Shown here one piece after another: positions 56,482 through 64,000 of a stretch of DNA of 64,000 nt. Source of the DNA: Tessaracoccus lapidicaptus. Lineage in GTDB: Bacteria > Actinomycetota > Actinomycetes > Propionibacteriales > Propionibacteriaceae. Position 1 is the stretch's first letter. Each line of letters opens with the position of its first letter. Position numbers and translations under genes: made by a program. Below the pieces are notes generated by a model, which was not told the origin of the DNA, did no database searches, and saw nothing but the letters and a program-made list of their open reading frames with translations. Location of the stretch: assembly GCF_001693815.1 (NCBI RefSeq), contig NZ_MBQD01000011.1, forward strand, positions 186,001 through 250,000, written 5' to 3'.

Positions 56482-57792
56482 ATGCTGACCGACATCGCGC
56501 TCATCGCGCTGTTCATCGTGATCGGCGGCACGTTCGCCGCCGCCGAGATGGCGCTCGTCACGCTGCGGGAGAGCCAGGTCAGGCAGCTCGCCGGCCGCGG
56601 GAAACGCGGCCGGGCCATCGAGCGGCTGACCGGCAACCCTAACCTGTTCCTGTCCGCCGTCCAGATCGGGGTCACCCTCTCGGGCTTCCTCTCGGCTGCT
56701 TTCGGTGGCGCGACGATCGCCGACGCGGTCACGCCGACGCTGGTCGCCTGGGGCGTCCCGGAGGCCGTGGCCGGCACCGTGTCCCTGGTGGCGGTGACCG
56801 TGGTGATTTCGTACTTCTCCATCGTCGTGGGCGAGCTCACGGCGAAGCGGCTGGCGATGCAGCGGGCCGAGGGGTTCGCGATGGCGCTGGCGCCGCTGGT
56901 GTCCGGCATCGCCACGCTGACCCGGCCGGTCATCTGGTTCCTGGGGGTATCGACCGATGCGCTGGTGCGCATCCTCGGTGGTGACCCCTCGCTGTCGCGC
57001 GACGCCGTCACCGACGAGGAACTCCGGGCCATGGTCATCTCGTCGTCGACGCTCGGTACGGAGGAGCGCCGCATCGTCGACGAGGTGTTCGACGCCGGCG
57101 AGCGGTCGCTGCGCGAGGTGATGGTCCCGCGCACGGAGGTCGACTTCCTCCCCGGCGACATGCCCATCGGGCTGGCCTACCGGGAGGTCAGGGGGGCGCC
57201 CCACTCCCGGTACCCGGTGACCGACGGGTCGCCGGACCGGATCGTCGGCTTCCTGCACGTGCGCGACCTCATGGACATCGAGGGCGCGGCCCGCGACGGC
57301 GACGTCCGCAGCATCGCCCGCGACGTCCTCTTCCTGCCCGAGACCGTGAAGATCCTGCGAGCGCTCACCGCGATGCGCGCCGGGCGGTCGCACCTGGCGA
57401 TCGTCCGCGACGAGTACGGCGGCACCGCGGGCATCGTCACGCTGGAGGACCTCATGGAGGAGCTCATCGGCGACATCACCGACGAATACGACGTCGCCGA
57501 CGACGAGGCGCCGCGGCACGTCGACGAGCTCGACGGGCTGACCACCATCGAGGAGTTCGCGGACCTCACCGGCTTCGTCATCCCCGAGGGTCCCTACGAC
57601 ACGGTCGCGGGGTTCTTCATGGCGCGCCTCGGCCGGCTCCCCAGGCTGGGCGACCAGGTCACCGTGGCGCTGCGGCCGGAACGCGACCTCGACGGCGCGG
57701 ACGCCCGGTTCACGCTCGAGGCCACGCAGATGGACGGCCGGCGGGCCGCCTGGTTCGCCCTGCGGCCCGAACCGGCTGACGCCGATGCCTGA
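56482..57792 (+). CDS. CNNM-type (hemolysin C/CorC-like) transporter-associated protein with CBS domains
   Basis: 436 residues. An N-terminal DUF21/CNNM membrane domain (IALIALFIVIGGTFAAAEMALVTLRESQV split as IALIALFIVIGGTFAAAEMA and LVTLRESQV), SGFLSAAFGG and FSIVVGELTAKRLAMQ; then a CBS pair (VMVPRTEVDFLPGDMPIG, DRIVGFLHVRDLM, VRDEYGGTAGIVTLEDLMEE) and a C-terminal CorC_HlyC domain. Members move or regulate Mg2+/Co2+. Despite old 'hemolysin' naming no toxin role is implied. It starts 16 bases after purU and overlaps the next gene by 8 bases. Confidence 0.88.
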   Translation: MLTDIALIALFIVIGGTFAAAEMALVTLRESQVRQLAGRGKRGRAIERLTGNPNLFLSAVQIGVTLSGFLSAAFGGATIADAVTPTLVAWGVPEAVAGTVSLVAVTVVISYFSIVVGELTAKRLAMQRAEGFAMALAPLVSGIATLTRPVIWFLGVSTDALVRILGGDPSLSRDAVTDEELRAMVISSSTLGTEERRIVDEVFDAGERSLREVMVPRTEVDFLPGDMPIGLAYREVRGAPHSRYPVTDGSPDRIVGFLHVRDLMDIEGAARDGDVRSIARDVLFLPETVKILRALTAMRAGRSHLAIVRDEYGGTAGIVTLEDLMEELIGDITDEYDVADDEAPRHVDELDGLTTIEEFADLTGFVIPEGPYDTVAGFFMARLGRLPRLGDQVTVALRPERDLDGADARFTLEATQMDGRRAAWFALRPEPADADA

Positions 57793-59005
57793 CGACGGGC
57801 TCGGCCTGCTCACCGGCCCCGACGTCGAACCGCTGCTGCGCGCCGCCGTCGAGCACCGCGGCGGGCGGCTGGTGGACTGGTCGCTCGACCACGTCGACGC
57901 CACCCCGCACCAGTCGACGACGGCGACGTACGCGGCGACCGTGGAGTGGCCGCACGGCCGGCGCAGTGAACTGCTGGGCGTCAGCGCCCGCACCGGCGAC
58001 CTCACCCCGGCGGATGCGCGGGCAGAGATTTTCGCCGACGGACAACGACGCGTCGCGGTGTGGCTGTACCCCGACGACCCCGACCTGCTCGGCCTGCCGA
58101 CGGCCGCGTTCCCGGAGCGCATGGCCGAGGTGCTGAACACAGGCGGCGTGCTGCCCGGCCCCGTGGCCGCCGACGACCTGACCCTCACCATGGTCGGTTA
58201 CCGGCCGCGCCGCCGAGCGGTGGTGCGGGTCGAGGTGGCGACCGATCCGCCCGAGGTGCTCTACGTCAAGGTGCTGCGCGAGCGCGTGTTCGCCGACATC
58301 CACTCCAAGCACATCATGCTGCGGCAGGCGGGTGTCCCCGCGCCGGAGATCGCGCTGGCGACGGCCGACCACCTGCTGGTGCTGCGGGCCCTGCCCGGCA
58401 TGCCCATGGCCCGGGCCCTGTTCGAGCCGGGGGACCCGTGCCCCCCGGAGGCGCTCATCGACACGCTCGACGCCATGCCCGCGGCGGTTGCGGCGTTGGA
58501 GCGCCGCCCGCCCTGGGCCGACGCCGTCGGCCACTACGCCACCGTCATCTCCGCGACCATGCCGGAGCTGGCCGACGAGCTGGGCTGGCTGGCCGAGCGC
58601 ATCGGCTCGGGGCTGGCCGGCTTGCCCCCGGGCGACGAACCGACGCACGGCGACTTCCACGAGGGCCAGCTCCACGTCGCCGACGGGAAGGTCGTCGGCG
58701 TGCTCGACGTCGACACCATCGGGCCCGGCCGGCGGGCCGACGACCTCGCCTGCCTCATCGGGCACCTGTCCACCATCCAGCGGATGACCCCCGGCCAGGA
58801 GGAGAAGATCCGCGACCTGCTGGCGCGCTGGGTCCCCGTGTTCGACCGGCGCGTCGACCCCGTGGAACTACGGCTCCGGGCGGCCGCCGTCGTCATCTCG
58901 CTGGCCACCGGCCCGTACCGCAGCCAGGACGTCGACTGGCGCCAGCAGACCCTCACCATGGTGCGGTCGGCGGGTGCCCTCGTGCGGCAGGTCACGACGG
59001 CGTAG
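57785..59005 (+). CDS. Aminoglycoside phosphotransferase-like (APH family) protein
   Basis: 406 residues of the protein-kinase-like APH fold. The catalytic loop is PTHGDFHEGQLHVADGK (HGDxHxxQ) and the metal-binding segment is GVLDVDTIGPGRRADD. LYVKVLRERVFADIHSKHIML may hold the ATP lysine. It need not be a resistance enzyme: many actinobacterial paralogues phosphorylate small metabolites or sugars such as maltose. It starts inside the CNNM gene end, so the two are coupled. Confidence 0.75.
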   Translation: MPDDGLGLLTGPDVEPLLRAAVEHRGGRLVDWSLDHVDATPHQSTTATYAATVEWPHGRRSELLGVSARTGDLTPADARAEIFADGQRRVAVWLYPDDPDLLGLPTAAFPERMAEVLNTGGVLPGPVAADDLTLTMVGYRPRRRAVVRVEVATDPPEVLYVKVLRERVFADIHSKHIMLRQAGVPAPEIALATADHLLVLRALPGMPMARALFEPGDPCPPEALIDTLDAMPAAVAALERRPPWADAVGHYATVISATMPELADELGWLAERIGSGLAGLPPGDEPTHGDFHEGQLHVADGKVVGVLDVDTIGPGRRADDLACLIGHLSTIQRMTPGQEEKIRDLLARWVPVFDRRVDPVELRLRAAAVVISLATGPYRSQDVDWRQQTLTMVRSAGALVRQVTTA

Positions 59006-59071
59006 TCACACGCATTATTGCGGGTGTATAACGATCAAGTTTTCGGCTGGGCGTTGCGCGGCGGGCGACGC

Positions 59072-59106
59072 TATGGTCGGGATGCCCGTTCCATCGTCTA
59101 GGAGGA
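59072..59106 (+). promoter_or_regulatory. Possible promoter and RBS of the BMP lipoprotein gene
   Basis: TATGGT at 59072-59077 as -10 (weak -35), predicted start near 59084, and a strong AGGAGGA at 59100-59106, 6 bases before the GTG. An AT-rich stretch at 59012-59045 (TTATTG, TATAAC) may hold another promoter. Confidence 0.4.
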
Positions 59107-59112
59107 TCCTTC

Positions 59113-60252
59113 GTGAAGAAGCCCCTGTTGAGCACGATGTCGCTCGCCGCGGCATCCGCCTTCGCCCTGGCTGGCTGTGCGCAGCCGCCGAGCACCACCA
59201 CCCAGTCCCCGGCGGCCTCCGAGGCCACCAGCTCGTCCGCGTCGGCCAGCGCGACCGAGTCGTCGGCGGCCCCCACCACCGACTTCACCGCCTGCATGGT
59301 CTCCGACGCCGGCGGCTTCGACGACAAGTCGTTCAACGAGACGGCCTACGCGGGCATGATGCGCGCCAAGGACGAACTGGGTGTCCAGACCAAGCAGATC
59401 GAGTCGAACGCGGAGGCCGAGTACGCCGGCAACGTGCAGTCGATGATCGACGCCAACTGCGACATCATCGTCACGGTCGGCTTCGCTCTGGCCAACGCGA
59501 CCGAGGCCGCGGCCAAGCAGAACCCCGAGGTGGACTTCGCCATCGTCGACTACTCCTCCTTCGAGGGCGTCGACAACGCCAAGGGCCTCATCTTCAACAC
59601 GGCGCAGCCCGCCTTCATGGCCGGCTACCTGGCCGCGGGCATGAGCCAGACCGGGACCGTCGGCACGTTCGGTGGCGCCAAGTACCCGACCGTGACCATC
59701 TTCATGGACGGCTTCGCGCAGGGCATCTCGTACTACAACGAGCAGAAGGGCGGCGACGTCAAGCTGATCGGCTGGGACGAGGCCAAGCAGGACGGCCAGT
59801 TCGTCGGCGGCAACAACCCGTTCGGCGACATCCCCGGCGGCAAGAACACCGCCAGCACCCTCATCGCGCAGGGCGCCGACATCATCCTCCCCGTCGCGGG
59901 CCCGGCCGGCCTCGGCGCGCTACAGGCGGCGCAGGAGTCCGGCGGCAAGGTCAACGCCATCTGGGTCGACACCGACGGCTACGTCTCCGCGCCGGAGTAC
60001 GGCTCGACCATCATCACGTCGGTGGAGAAGGGCATGGACGTCGCCGTCTTCGAGGCCATCAAGGCGTCGCTCGAGGGTTCGTTCTCCTCTGACCCCTACG
60101 TCGGCACGCTCGACAACGACGGCGTGTCGCTGGCGCCGTTCCACGACTTCGAGGACAAGGTGTCGGACGAGCTGAAGGCGGAGCTGGAGCAGATCAAGGC
60201 TGACATCATCAGCGGCACGATCACCATCACCTCGCCGAGCCAGCCCAAGTGA
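59113..60252 (+). CDS. BMP-family lipoprotein, nucleoside-binding component of an ABC transporter
   Basis: 379 residues. A signal peptide with lipobox ALAGC (Cys22), a Ser/Thr/Ala-rich linker, and the Bmp/Med-type periplasmic fold: FTACMVSDAGGFDDKSFNE (Asp-rich nucleoside-base contact), ANCDIIVTVGFALANAT, VGTFGGAKYPTVTIFMDGFA and ADIILPVAGPAGLGAL. BMP proteins bind purine nucleosides such as guanosine, adenosine or inosine. An ATPase and two permeases follow. A 12-bp hairpin after the stop may set its higher expression. Confidence 0.92.
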   Translation: MKKPLLSTMSLAAASAFALAGCAQPPSTTTQSPAASEATSSSASASATESSAAPTTDFTACMVSDAGGFDDKSFNETAYAGMMRAKDELGVQTKQIESNAEAEYAGNVQSMIDANCDIIVTVGFALANATEAAAKQNPEVDFAIVDYSSFEGVDNAKGLIFNTAQPAFMAGYLAAGMSQTGTVGTFGGAKYPTVTIFMDGFAQGISYYNEQKGGDVKLIGWDEAKQDGQFVGGNNPFGDIPGGKNTASTLIAQGADIILPVAGPAGLGALQAAQESGGKVNAIWVDTDGYVSAPEYGSTIITSVEKGMDVAVFEAIKASLEGSFSSDPYVGTLDNDGVSLAPFHDFEDKVSDELKAELEQIKADIISGTITITSPSQPK

Positions 60253-60273
60253 GCTGACCCGACCAGCTGATTC

Positions 60274-60302
60274 CGGGAGGGGCGCGTCCAGCGCCCCTCC
60301 CG
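60274..60302 (+). terminator. Hairpin between the BMP lipoprotein and ATPase genes
   Basis: A perfect 12-bp stem, CGGGAGGGGCGC (60274-60285) with GCGCCCCTCCCG (60291-60302), around GTCCA. It lies 21 bases after the stop and just before the ATPase RBS; no T-tract. Probably a partial terminator or an RNA-stability hairpin. Confidence 0.65.
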
Positions 60303-60329
60303 CATCACACCCCAGGAGGACCCGTGCCC

Positions 60330-61880
60330 GTGACCGCTCAGCACGATGCCCCGGTGCTCAGGCTCCGCGGCATCACCAAGAGGTTCGGCTCGCTCACCGC
60401 CAACGACTCGATCAGCATCGAGGCGGTGCCCGGCCGGATCCACTGCCTGCTGGGCGAGAACGGCGCGGGCAAGTCGACGCTGATGAACATCCTCTTCGGG
60501 CTGCTGGAACCCGATGAGGGCGAGATCCTGCTCGGGGACAAGGCACTCACCCTCACCAACCCGAAGCAGGCGATGGCCGCCGGCATCGGCATGGTGCACC
60601 AGCACTTCATGCTCATCCCCGTGTTCACGGTCGCCGAGAACATGGTGCTCGGTCACGAGCCGGGCCGGGCCGGCATGCTCGACCTCGCGTCGGCGCGGGC
60701 GCTCGTGCGCGACCTCAGCGCCCGCTACAAACTCGACGTCGACCCGGACGCGCTCGTCGAGGACCTCCCCGTCGGCATCCAGCAGCGGGTCGAGATCCTC
60801 AAGGCGCTCGCGCACGACGCCACGTACCTCATCTTCGACGAGCCCACCGCCGTGCTCACCCCGCAGGAGATCGACGAACTCATGGCCGTCATGCGCACGC
60901 TGCGCGACGAGGGACGGGCCATCATCTTCATCACGCACAAGCTCCGCGAGGTGCGCGAGGTCGCCGACGACATCACGGTCATCCGGCGCGGGAAGGTCGT
61001 GGGTCAGGCGGCGCCGGAGACGTCCGAGGCCGAGCTCGCCTCGATGATGGTCGGCCGCGCCGTGGACCTGAAGGTCCACAAGGCGCCCGCGCAGCCGGGG
61101 GACGACCGCCTCGTCGTCGAGGACCTCGTCGTCGCCAGCCCCACCGGGGCGATCGCCGTCGACCACCTGTCGCTCACGGTCCGCGGCGGCGAGATCGTCT
61201 GCATCGCCGGCGTCCAGGGCAACGGCCAGACCGAGCTCGCGGAGGCGCTGCTTGGCACGATGAGGCCGCTGTCCGGGCGGGTCACCCTCGACGGGGTCGA
61301 CATCACGCACAGCAAGCCCGTCGACACCATCAAGGCCGGCCTCGGCTACGTGCCGGAGGATCGGCACCGGCACGGTTTCGTCGGCGAGTTCTCGATCGCG
61401 CACAACCTGGTGCTCAACAACTTGGACGAGTACTCGAAGTTCGGCGCCCTGGACCTCAAGAAGATCCGCGACAACGCCCAGGCGCGCATCAAGGAGTTCG
61501 ACATCCGGCACGGCGGGAGCCACGACCAGGAGGTGCGCTCGCTCTCGGGCGGCAACCAGCAGAAGGTCGTCCTGGCCCGGGAGCTGTCGCGGCCGCTGTC
61601 GCTGTTGATCGCCAGCCAGCCGACGCGCGGCGTCGACGTCGGCGCCATCGAGTTCCTCCACGGGCGCATCGTCGAGGAGCGGGACCGCGGCACCGCCGTC
61701 CTCATCGTCTCCACCGAGCTGGAAGAGGTCGAGTCGCTCGCCGACCGGATCGCGGTCATGTACCGCGGGCGCATCGTGGGCATCGTCCCCCCGGACACAC
61801 CGCGCGACGTGCTCGGCCTCATGATGGCCGGCGTCGCGTACGACGAGGCCGTCGCCACCACCAAGGGAGCCCCCGCATGA
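60330..61880 (+). CDS. Nucleoside ABC transporter ATPase, two-domain (NupO/YufO type)
   Basis: 516 residues. Domain 1: GENGAGKST (Walker A), Q-loop MVHQHFMLIP, VGIQQRVEI in place of the classic signature, Walker B YLIFDEPTAVL. Domain 2: degenerate Walker A GVQGNGQTE, signature LSGGNQQK, Walker B LLIASQPTRGVD; this asymmetry is usual for the sugar/nucleoside class. AGGAGGA at 60314-60320 is 9 bases from GTG 60330 and only 3 from GTG 60324, so 60330 is preferred, with 60324 possible. It overlaps the first permease by ATGA. Confidence 0.92.
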   Translation: MTAQHDAPVLRLRGITKRFGSLTANDSISIEAVPGRIHCLLGENGAGKSTLMNILFGLLEPDEGEILLGDKALTLTNPKQAMAAGIGMVHQHFMLIPVFTVAENMVLGHEPGRAGMLDLASARALVRDLSARYKLDVDPDALVEDLPVGIQQRVEILKALAHDATYLIFDEPTAVLTPQEIDELMAVMRTLRDEGRAIIFITHKLREVREVADDITVIRRGKVVGQAAPETSEAELASMMVGRAVDLKVHKAPAQPGDDRLVVEDLVVASPTGAIAVDHLSLTVRGGEIVCIAGVQGNGQTELAEALLGTMRPLSGRVTLDGVDITHSKPVDTIKAGLGYVPEDRHRHGFVGEFSIAHNLVLNNLDEYSKFGALDLKKIRDNAQARIKEFDIRHGGSHDQEVRSLSGGNQQKVVLARELSRPLSLLIASQPTRGVDVGAIEFLHGRIVEERDRGTAVLIVSTELEEVESLADRIAVMYRGRIVGIVPPDTPRDVLGLMMAGVAYDEAVATTKGAPA

Positions 61881-63064
61881 GTCAGACAACAGCGGCCCGG
61901 CCCCGCCCCGAGTGGGTGACGACGCTCATCACCACCGTCGCCTCGCTGATACTCGCGTTCCTGGTCAGCGCCGTCGTCATGGTGGTCTCCGACGCCGAAG
62001 TCGCCGCCACGTGGACCTACTTCTTCGCCCAACCCGGAGACGCGCTGTCGGCCAGCTGGGACAAGATCTCCTCCACCCTCTACGCGATGTACGTCGGCTC
62101 GCTGGGCTCGTGGGTGGCCATCACGAACACCACCGCCGAGGCCGCGCCGCTCATCTGCGCCGGCCTCGGCGTCGCCGTCGCCTTCAGGGCGGGCCTGTTC
62201 AACATCGGCGCCCAGGGCCAGGCGATGGTCGGCGCGCTCAGCGGAGCGTTCGTCGGGTTCACCGTCACAGGGCTGCCGCTGGCGATCCACCTGCCGCTGG
62301 TCATCCTCGTCGGCCTGCTCGCCGGGGCCGTGTGGGGCGCCATCGTCGGGGTGCTCAAGGCCCGCACCGGCGCGCACGAGGTCATCGTGACCATCATGAT
62401 GAACTACATCGCCGCCAACCTGCTGGCATTTTTCATGCTGCAGAAGGCCTTCCAGGCTCCCGGACGCGCCGACCCGATCTCGCCGGTGCTGGAGTGGAGC
62501 GCCACCATGCCGCGCATCGCCGACACCCGGCTGCATCTCGGCTTCCTGCTCGCCCTCCTGGCCGCCGTCCTCGTGTGGTGGCTGCTGGACCGGACCAAGT
62601 TCGGCATCCACCTCAAGGCCGTGGGCCTCAACCCGCACGCGGCGGCGACGGCCGGCGCCAGTGTGTCGACCGTCACCATCCTCACCATGGGCCTGGCCGG
62701 CGGGCTCGCCGGGCTGGCCGGGGTCCAGGTGGTGACGGCCCCCGAGCTGCTCACCGGCTTCCCACCGCAGATGACCGGCACCATCATCGGCACCCTGGGC
62801 TTCGACGCCATCACCGTCGCGCTCCTCGGCCGCTCGCGGCCCCTGGGGGTCGTCCTGGCCGGCCTGCTGTTCGGCGCCCTCAAGGCGTCCCGCCGCACCA
62901 TGGTCACCATGGCCGACACGCCCGACAAGCTGACCGACCTCATCCAGGCGCTGATCGTGCTGTTCGTCGCGGCACCGGCCTTCGTCGCCTGGCTCCTGCC
63001 GTTCCTCCGGGAGCGCAAGGTCAAGCGAGCATCCGTTCCGATCGCGAAGGTGGCTGAAGCGTGA
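61877..63064 (+). CDS. Nucleoside ABC transporter permease 1 (NupP/YufP type)
   Basis: 395 residues of the BPD_transp_2 family with about ten helices. Hallmarks are PLICAGLGVAVAFRAGLFNIGAQGQ (seen as PLICAGLGVAVAFRAG then LFNIGAQGQAMVGAL), HEVIVTIMMNYIAANL, FGIHLKAVGLNPHAA and GFDAITVALLGRSRPLGV. The ATG overlaps the ATPase stop, and the stop overlaps the next permease GTG, so the operon is tightly coupled. The N-terminal loop of about 60 residues between the first two helices is longer than typical. Confidence 0.92.
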   Translation: MSQTTAARPRPEWVTTLITTVASLILAFLVSAVVMVVSDAEVAATWTYFFAQPGDALSASWDKISSTLYAMYVGSLGSWVAITNTTAEAAPLICAGLGVAVAFRAGLFNIGAQGQAMVGALSGAFVGFTVTGLPLAIHLPLVILVGLLAGAVWGAIVGVLKARTGAHEVIVTIMMNYIAANLLAFFMLQKAFQAPGRADPISPVLEWSATMPRIADTRLHLGFLLALLAAVLVWWLLDRTKFGIHLKAVGLNPHAAATAGASVSTVTILTMGLAGGLAGLAGVQVVTAPELLTGFPPQMTGTIIGTLGFDAITVALLGRSRPLGVVLAGLLFGALKASRRTMVTMADTPDKLTDLIQALIVLFVAAPAFVAWLLPFLRERKVKRASVPIAKVAEA

Positions 63065-64000
63065 GCGTCGACATCGTCCCCACCACGGTCGAGAGGGCTC
63101 GCGTCGAGTCGCCGGAGAGTCGCACCCAGCGCATCTCCACCGGGGTCCTCATCACCGTCATCGGCGTCCTGCTGCTGTGGATGGCGTTCACGGTCGACAA
63201 GTCCGGCCAGATCGCGCTGTCCGACGCATTCGCCGACGTCAAGCTGCCCACCCTGGACGTGCCCGGCACTGCCACGGTCCTGCTCAGCGCGCTGCTGGTG
63301 CTGGGCGCCGGCGTCGGCTTCATCACCGGCCGGCTCAGCGCCCGCCTGCGGTTCGTCGCCGGTGTGGCGGCGGGCGCGGGGGTACTGGTCGGCTTCATCG
63401 TGTGGGCCGCGGCCAGCTCGTCGCTGCCGTTCACGCTGACGAGCCAGCTCAACCTGACGCTCGAGTACGCCACCCCGCTGCTCTTCGGCGTCCTCAGCGG
63501 CGTGCTCGCAGAGCGGGCCGGCGTCGTCAACATCGCCATCGAGGGCATGTTCCTCACCGCGGCGTTCGCCGCCTCGCTCACGTTCTCGATCACGCACTCC
63601 TTCGTCGCCGCGCTGTTCGCGGCCGCGCTGGCCGGCGTGATGATGGCCGGCGTGCTCGCGCTGTTCACGCTGCGGTACCTCGTCGACCACGTCATCATCG
63701 GCGTCGTGATCAACCTGCTGGCCTCGGGCCTCACCGGCTTCATCTACCAGCAGCTGGTCGCGAAGAACCTCGCCGCGTACGGCACCGTGCAGCCCATGCA
63801 GGCGTGGCGCGTCCCCGGGCTGGAGTCGATCCCCTTCCTCGGGCCGATCCTGTTCACGCAGAAGCCGTTGACGTACCTCGGCATCCTGGCGGTGCCACTC
63901 GTCTGGTTCCTGCTGTTCCGCACCACGTGGGGTCTGCGCGTGCGCTCGGTCGGCGAGCACCCCCACGCCGCGGACACCGTCGGCATCAACGTGGTGTGGA
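63061..64000 (+). CDS. Nucleoside ABC transporter permease 2 (NupQ/YufQ type), cut by window end
   Basis: 313 codons are visible and the frame stays open to the end of the window, so the 3' part is missing. The GTG at 63061 overlaps the previous stop by GTGA. The visible part has an unusual N-terminal extension of about 135 residues with three hydrophobic stretches (VLITVIGVLLLWMAF, VLLSALLVLGAGVGFITG, AGVLVGFIVWAA) before the normal family start LEYATPLLFGVLSGVLAERAG. VVNIAIEGMFL and LVDHVIIGVVINLLASGLTG are conserved. It should end about 350 bases past the window. Confidence 0.9.
   Translation, partial: MSVDIVPTTVERARVESPESRTQRISTGVLITVIGVLLLWMAFTVDKSGQIALSDAFADVKLPTLDVPGTATVLLSALLVLGAGVGFITGRLSARLRFVAGVAAGAGVLVGFIVWAAASSSLPFTLTSQLNLTLEYATPLLFGVLSGVLAERAGVVNIAIEGMFLTAAFAASLTFSITHSFVAALFAAALAGVMMAGVLALFTLRYLVDHVIIGVVINLLASGLTGFIYQQLVAKNLAAYGTVQPMQAWRVPGLESIPFLGPILFTQKPLTYLGILAVPLVWFLLFRTTWGLRVRSVGEHPHAADTVGINVVW

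Noticed and set aside
57785-59005. An aminoglycoside resistance gene
   Set aside because: Only the general APH/kinase fold motifs are present. It sits in an operon with a CNNM protein, and such paralogues are common core genes, so resistance should not be assumed.

Overview
The window is one continuous stretch of high-GC chromosome. Coding is dense, start codons are mixed ATG/GTG/TTG, and many neighbouring genes overlap by ATGA or GTGA. Gene content and order point to an actinobacterium: a GNAT–TsaE fusion, GuaB3 next to GuaB, a CIRCE-controlled groESL pair, VKOR, DUF3017, a PspC-domain histidine kinase, and the uvrD/pcrA–M23–sucCD–DUF6350–purNH block that is also found in Mycobacterium. A Propionibacteriaceae-like member fits best, but that placement is inference. 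I see no tRNA, rRNA, CRISPR array, insertion sequence, phage gene or obvious foreign island; this is mostly conserved core genome with a few unusual arrangements.

Layout. 1–4.6 kb: coaA, glmS, acpS and nnr (CoA, aminosugar, carrier-protein and NAD(P)HX repair). 4.6–6.4 kb: a divergent Tat-exported DyP peroxidase and a PCuAC copper lipoprotein flanking a CsoR-like inverted repeat. 6.4–12.3 kb: a GH31 glycosidase, a GT4 glycosyltransferase and a DEAD-box helicase with a 13-residue repeat. 12.4–15.4 kb: an overlapping tsaE(fused)–tsaB–rimI–tsaD operon for the t6A tRNA modification. 15.5–21.9 kb: a peptide-type ABC transporter with a structured leader, an enlarged permease and a fused double ATPase. 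21.9–24.1 kb: Nudix hydrolase, THUMP-like methyltransferase and a hexapeptide acetyltransferase. 24.1–26.2 kb: groES–groEL with two CIRCE elements. 26.3–34 kb: guaB, guaB3, chorismate mutase, an FAD oxidoreductase, an SDR, cysK and guaA.

34–37.6 kb is a PspC-domain envelope-stress module: two small membrane genes plus a large PspC membrane protein, divergent from a PspC-histidine kinase and its LuxR-type regulator. It resembles the EsrISR three-component systems. 37.6–43.1 kb: GlsB/YeaQ-type protein, a small membrane protein, cardiolipin synthase, PcrA/UvrD helicase and an M23 peptidase. 43.4–53.5 kb: sucCD, an anchored putative sensor protein, a DUF6350 (PerM-like) protein, purN–purH, folD–DUF3017, VKOR and mdh. 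53.5–64 kb: acetate symporter with its DUF485 partner, purU, a CNNM/CBS protein, a phosphotransferase-like protein and a BMP-type nucleoside ABC transporter cut off by the window end.

How the genes work together. Purine and one-carbon metabolism is strongly represented (guaB, guaA, purN, purH, folD, purU, nucleoside uptake). There is also a TCA/acetate group (sucCD, mdh, actP). A recurring non-coding feature is a TANNNT box 6–7 bases upstream of the start codon, seen at about a dozen genes; this implies leaderless transcripts. Several gene ends carry long perfect hairpins, generally without a U-tract.
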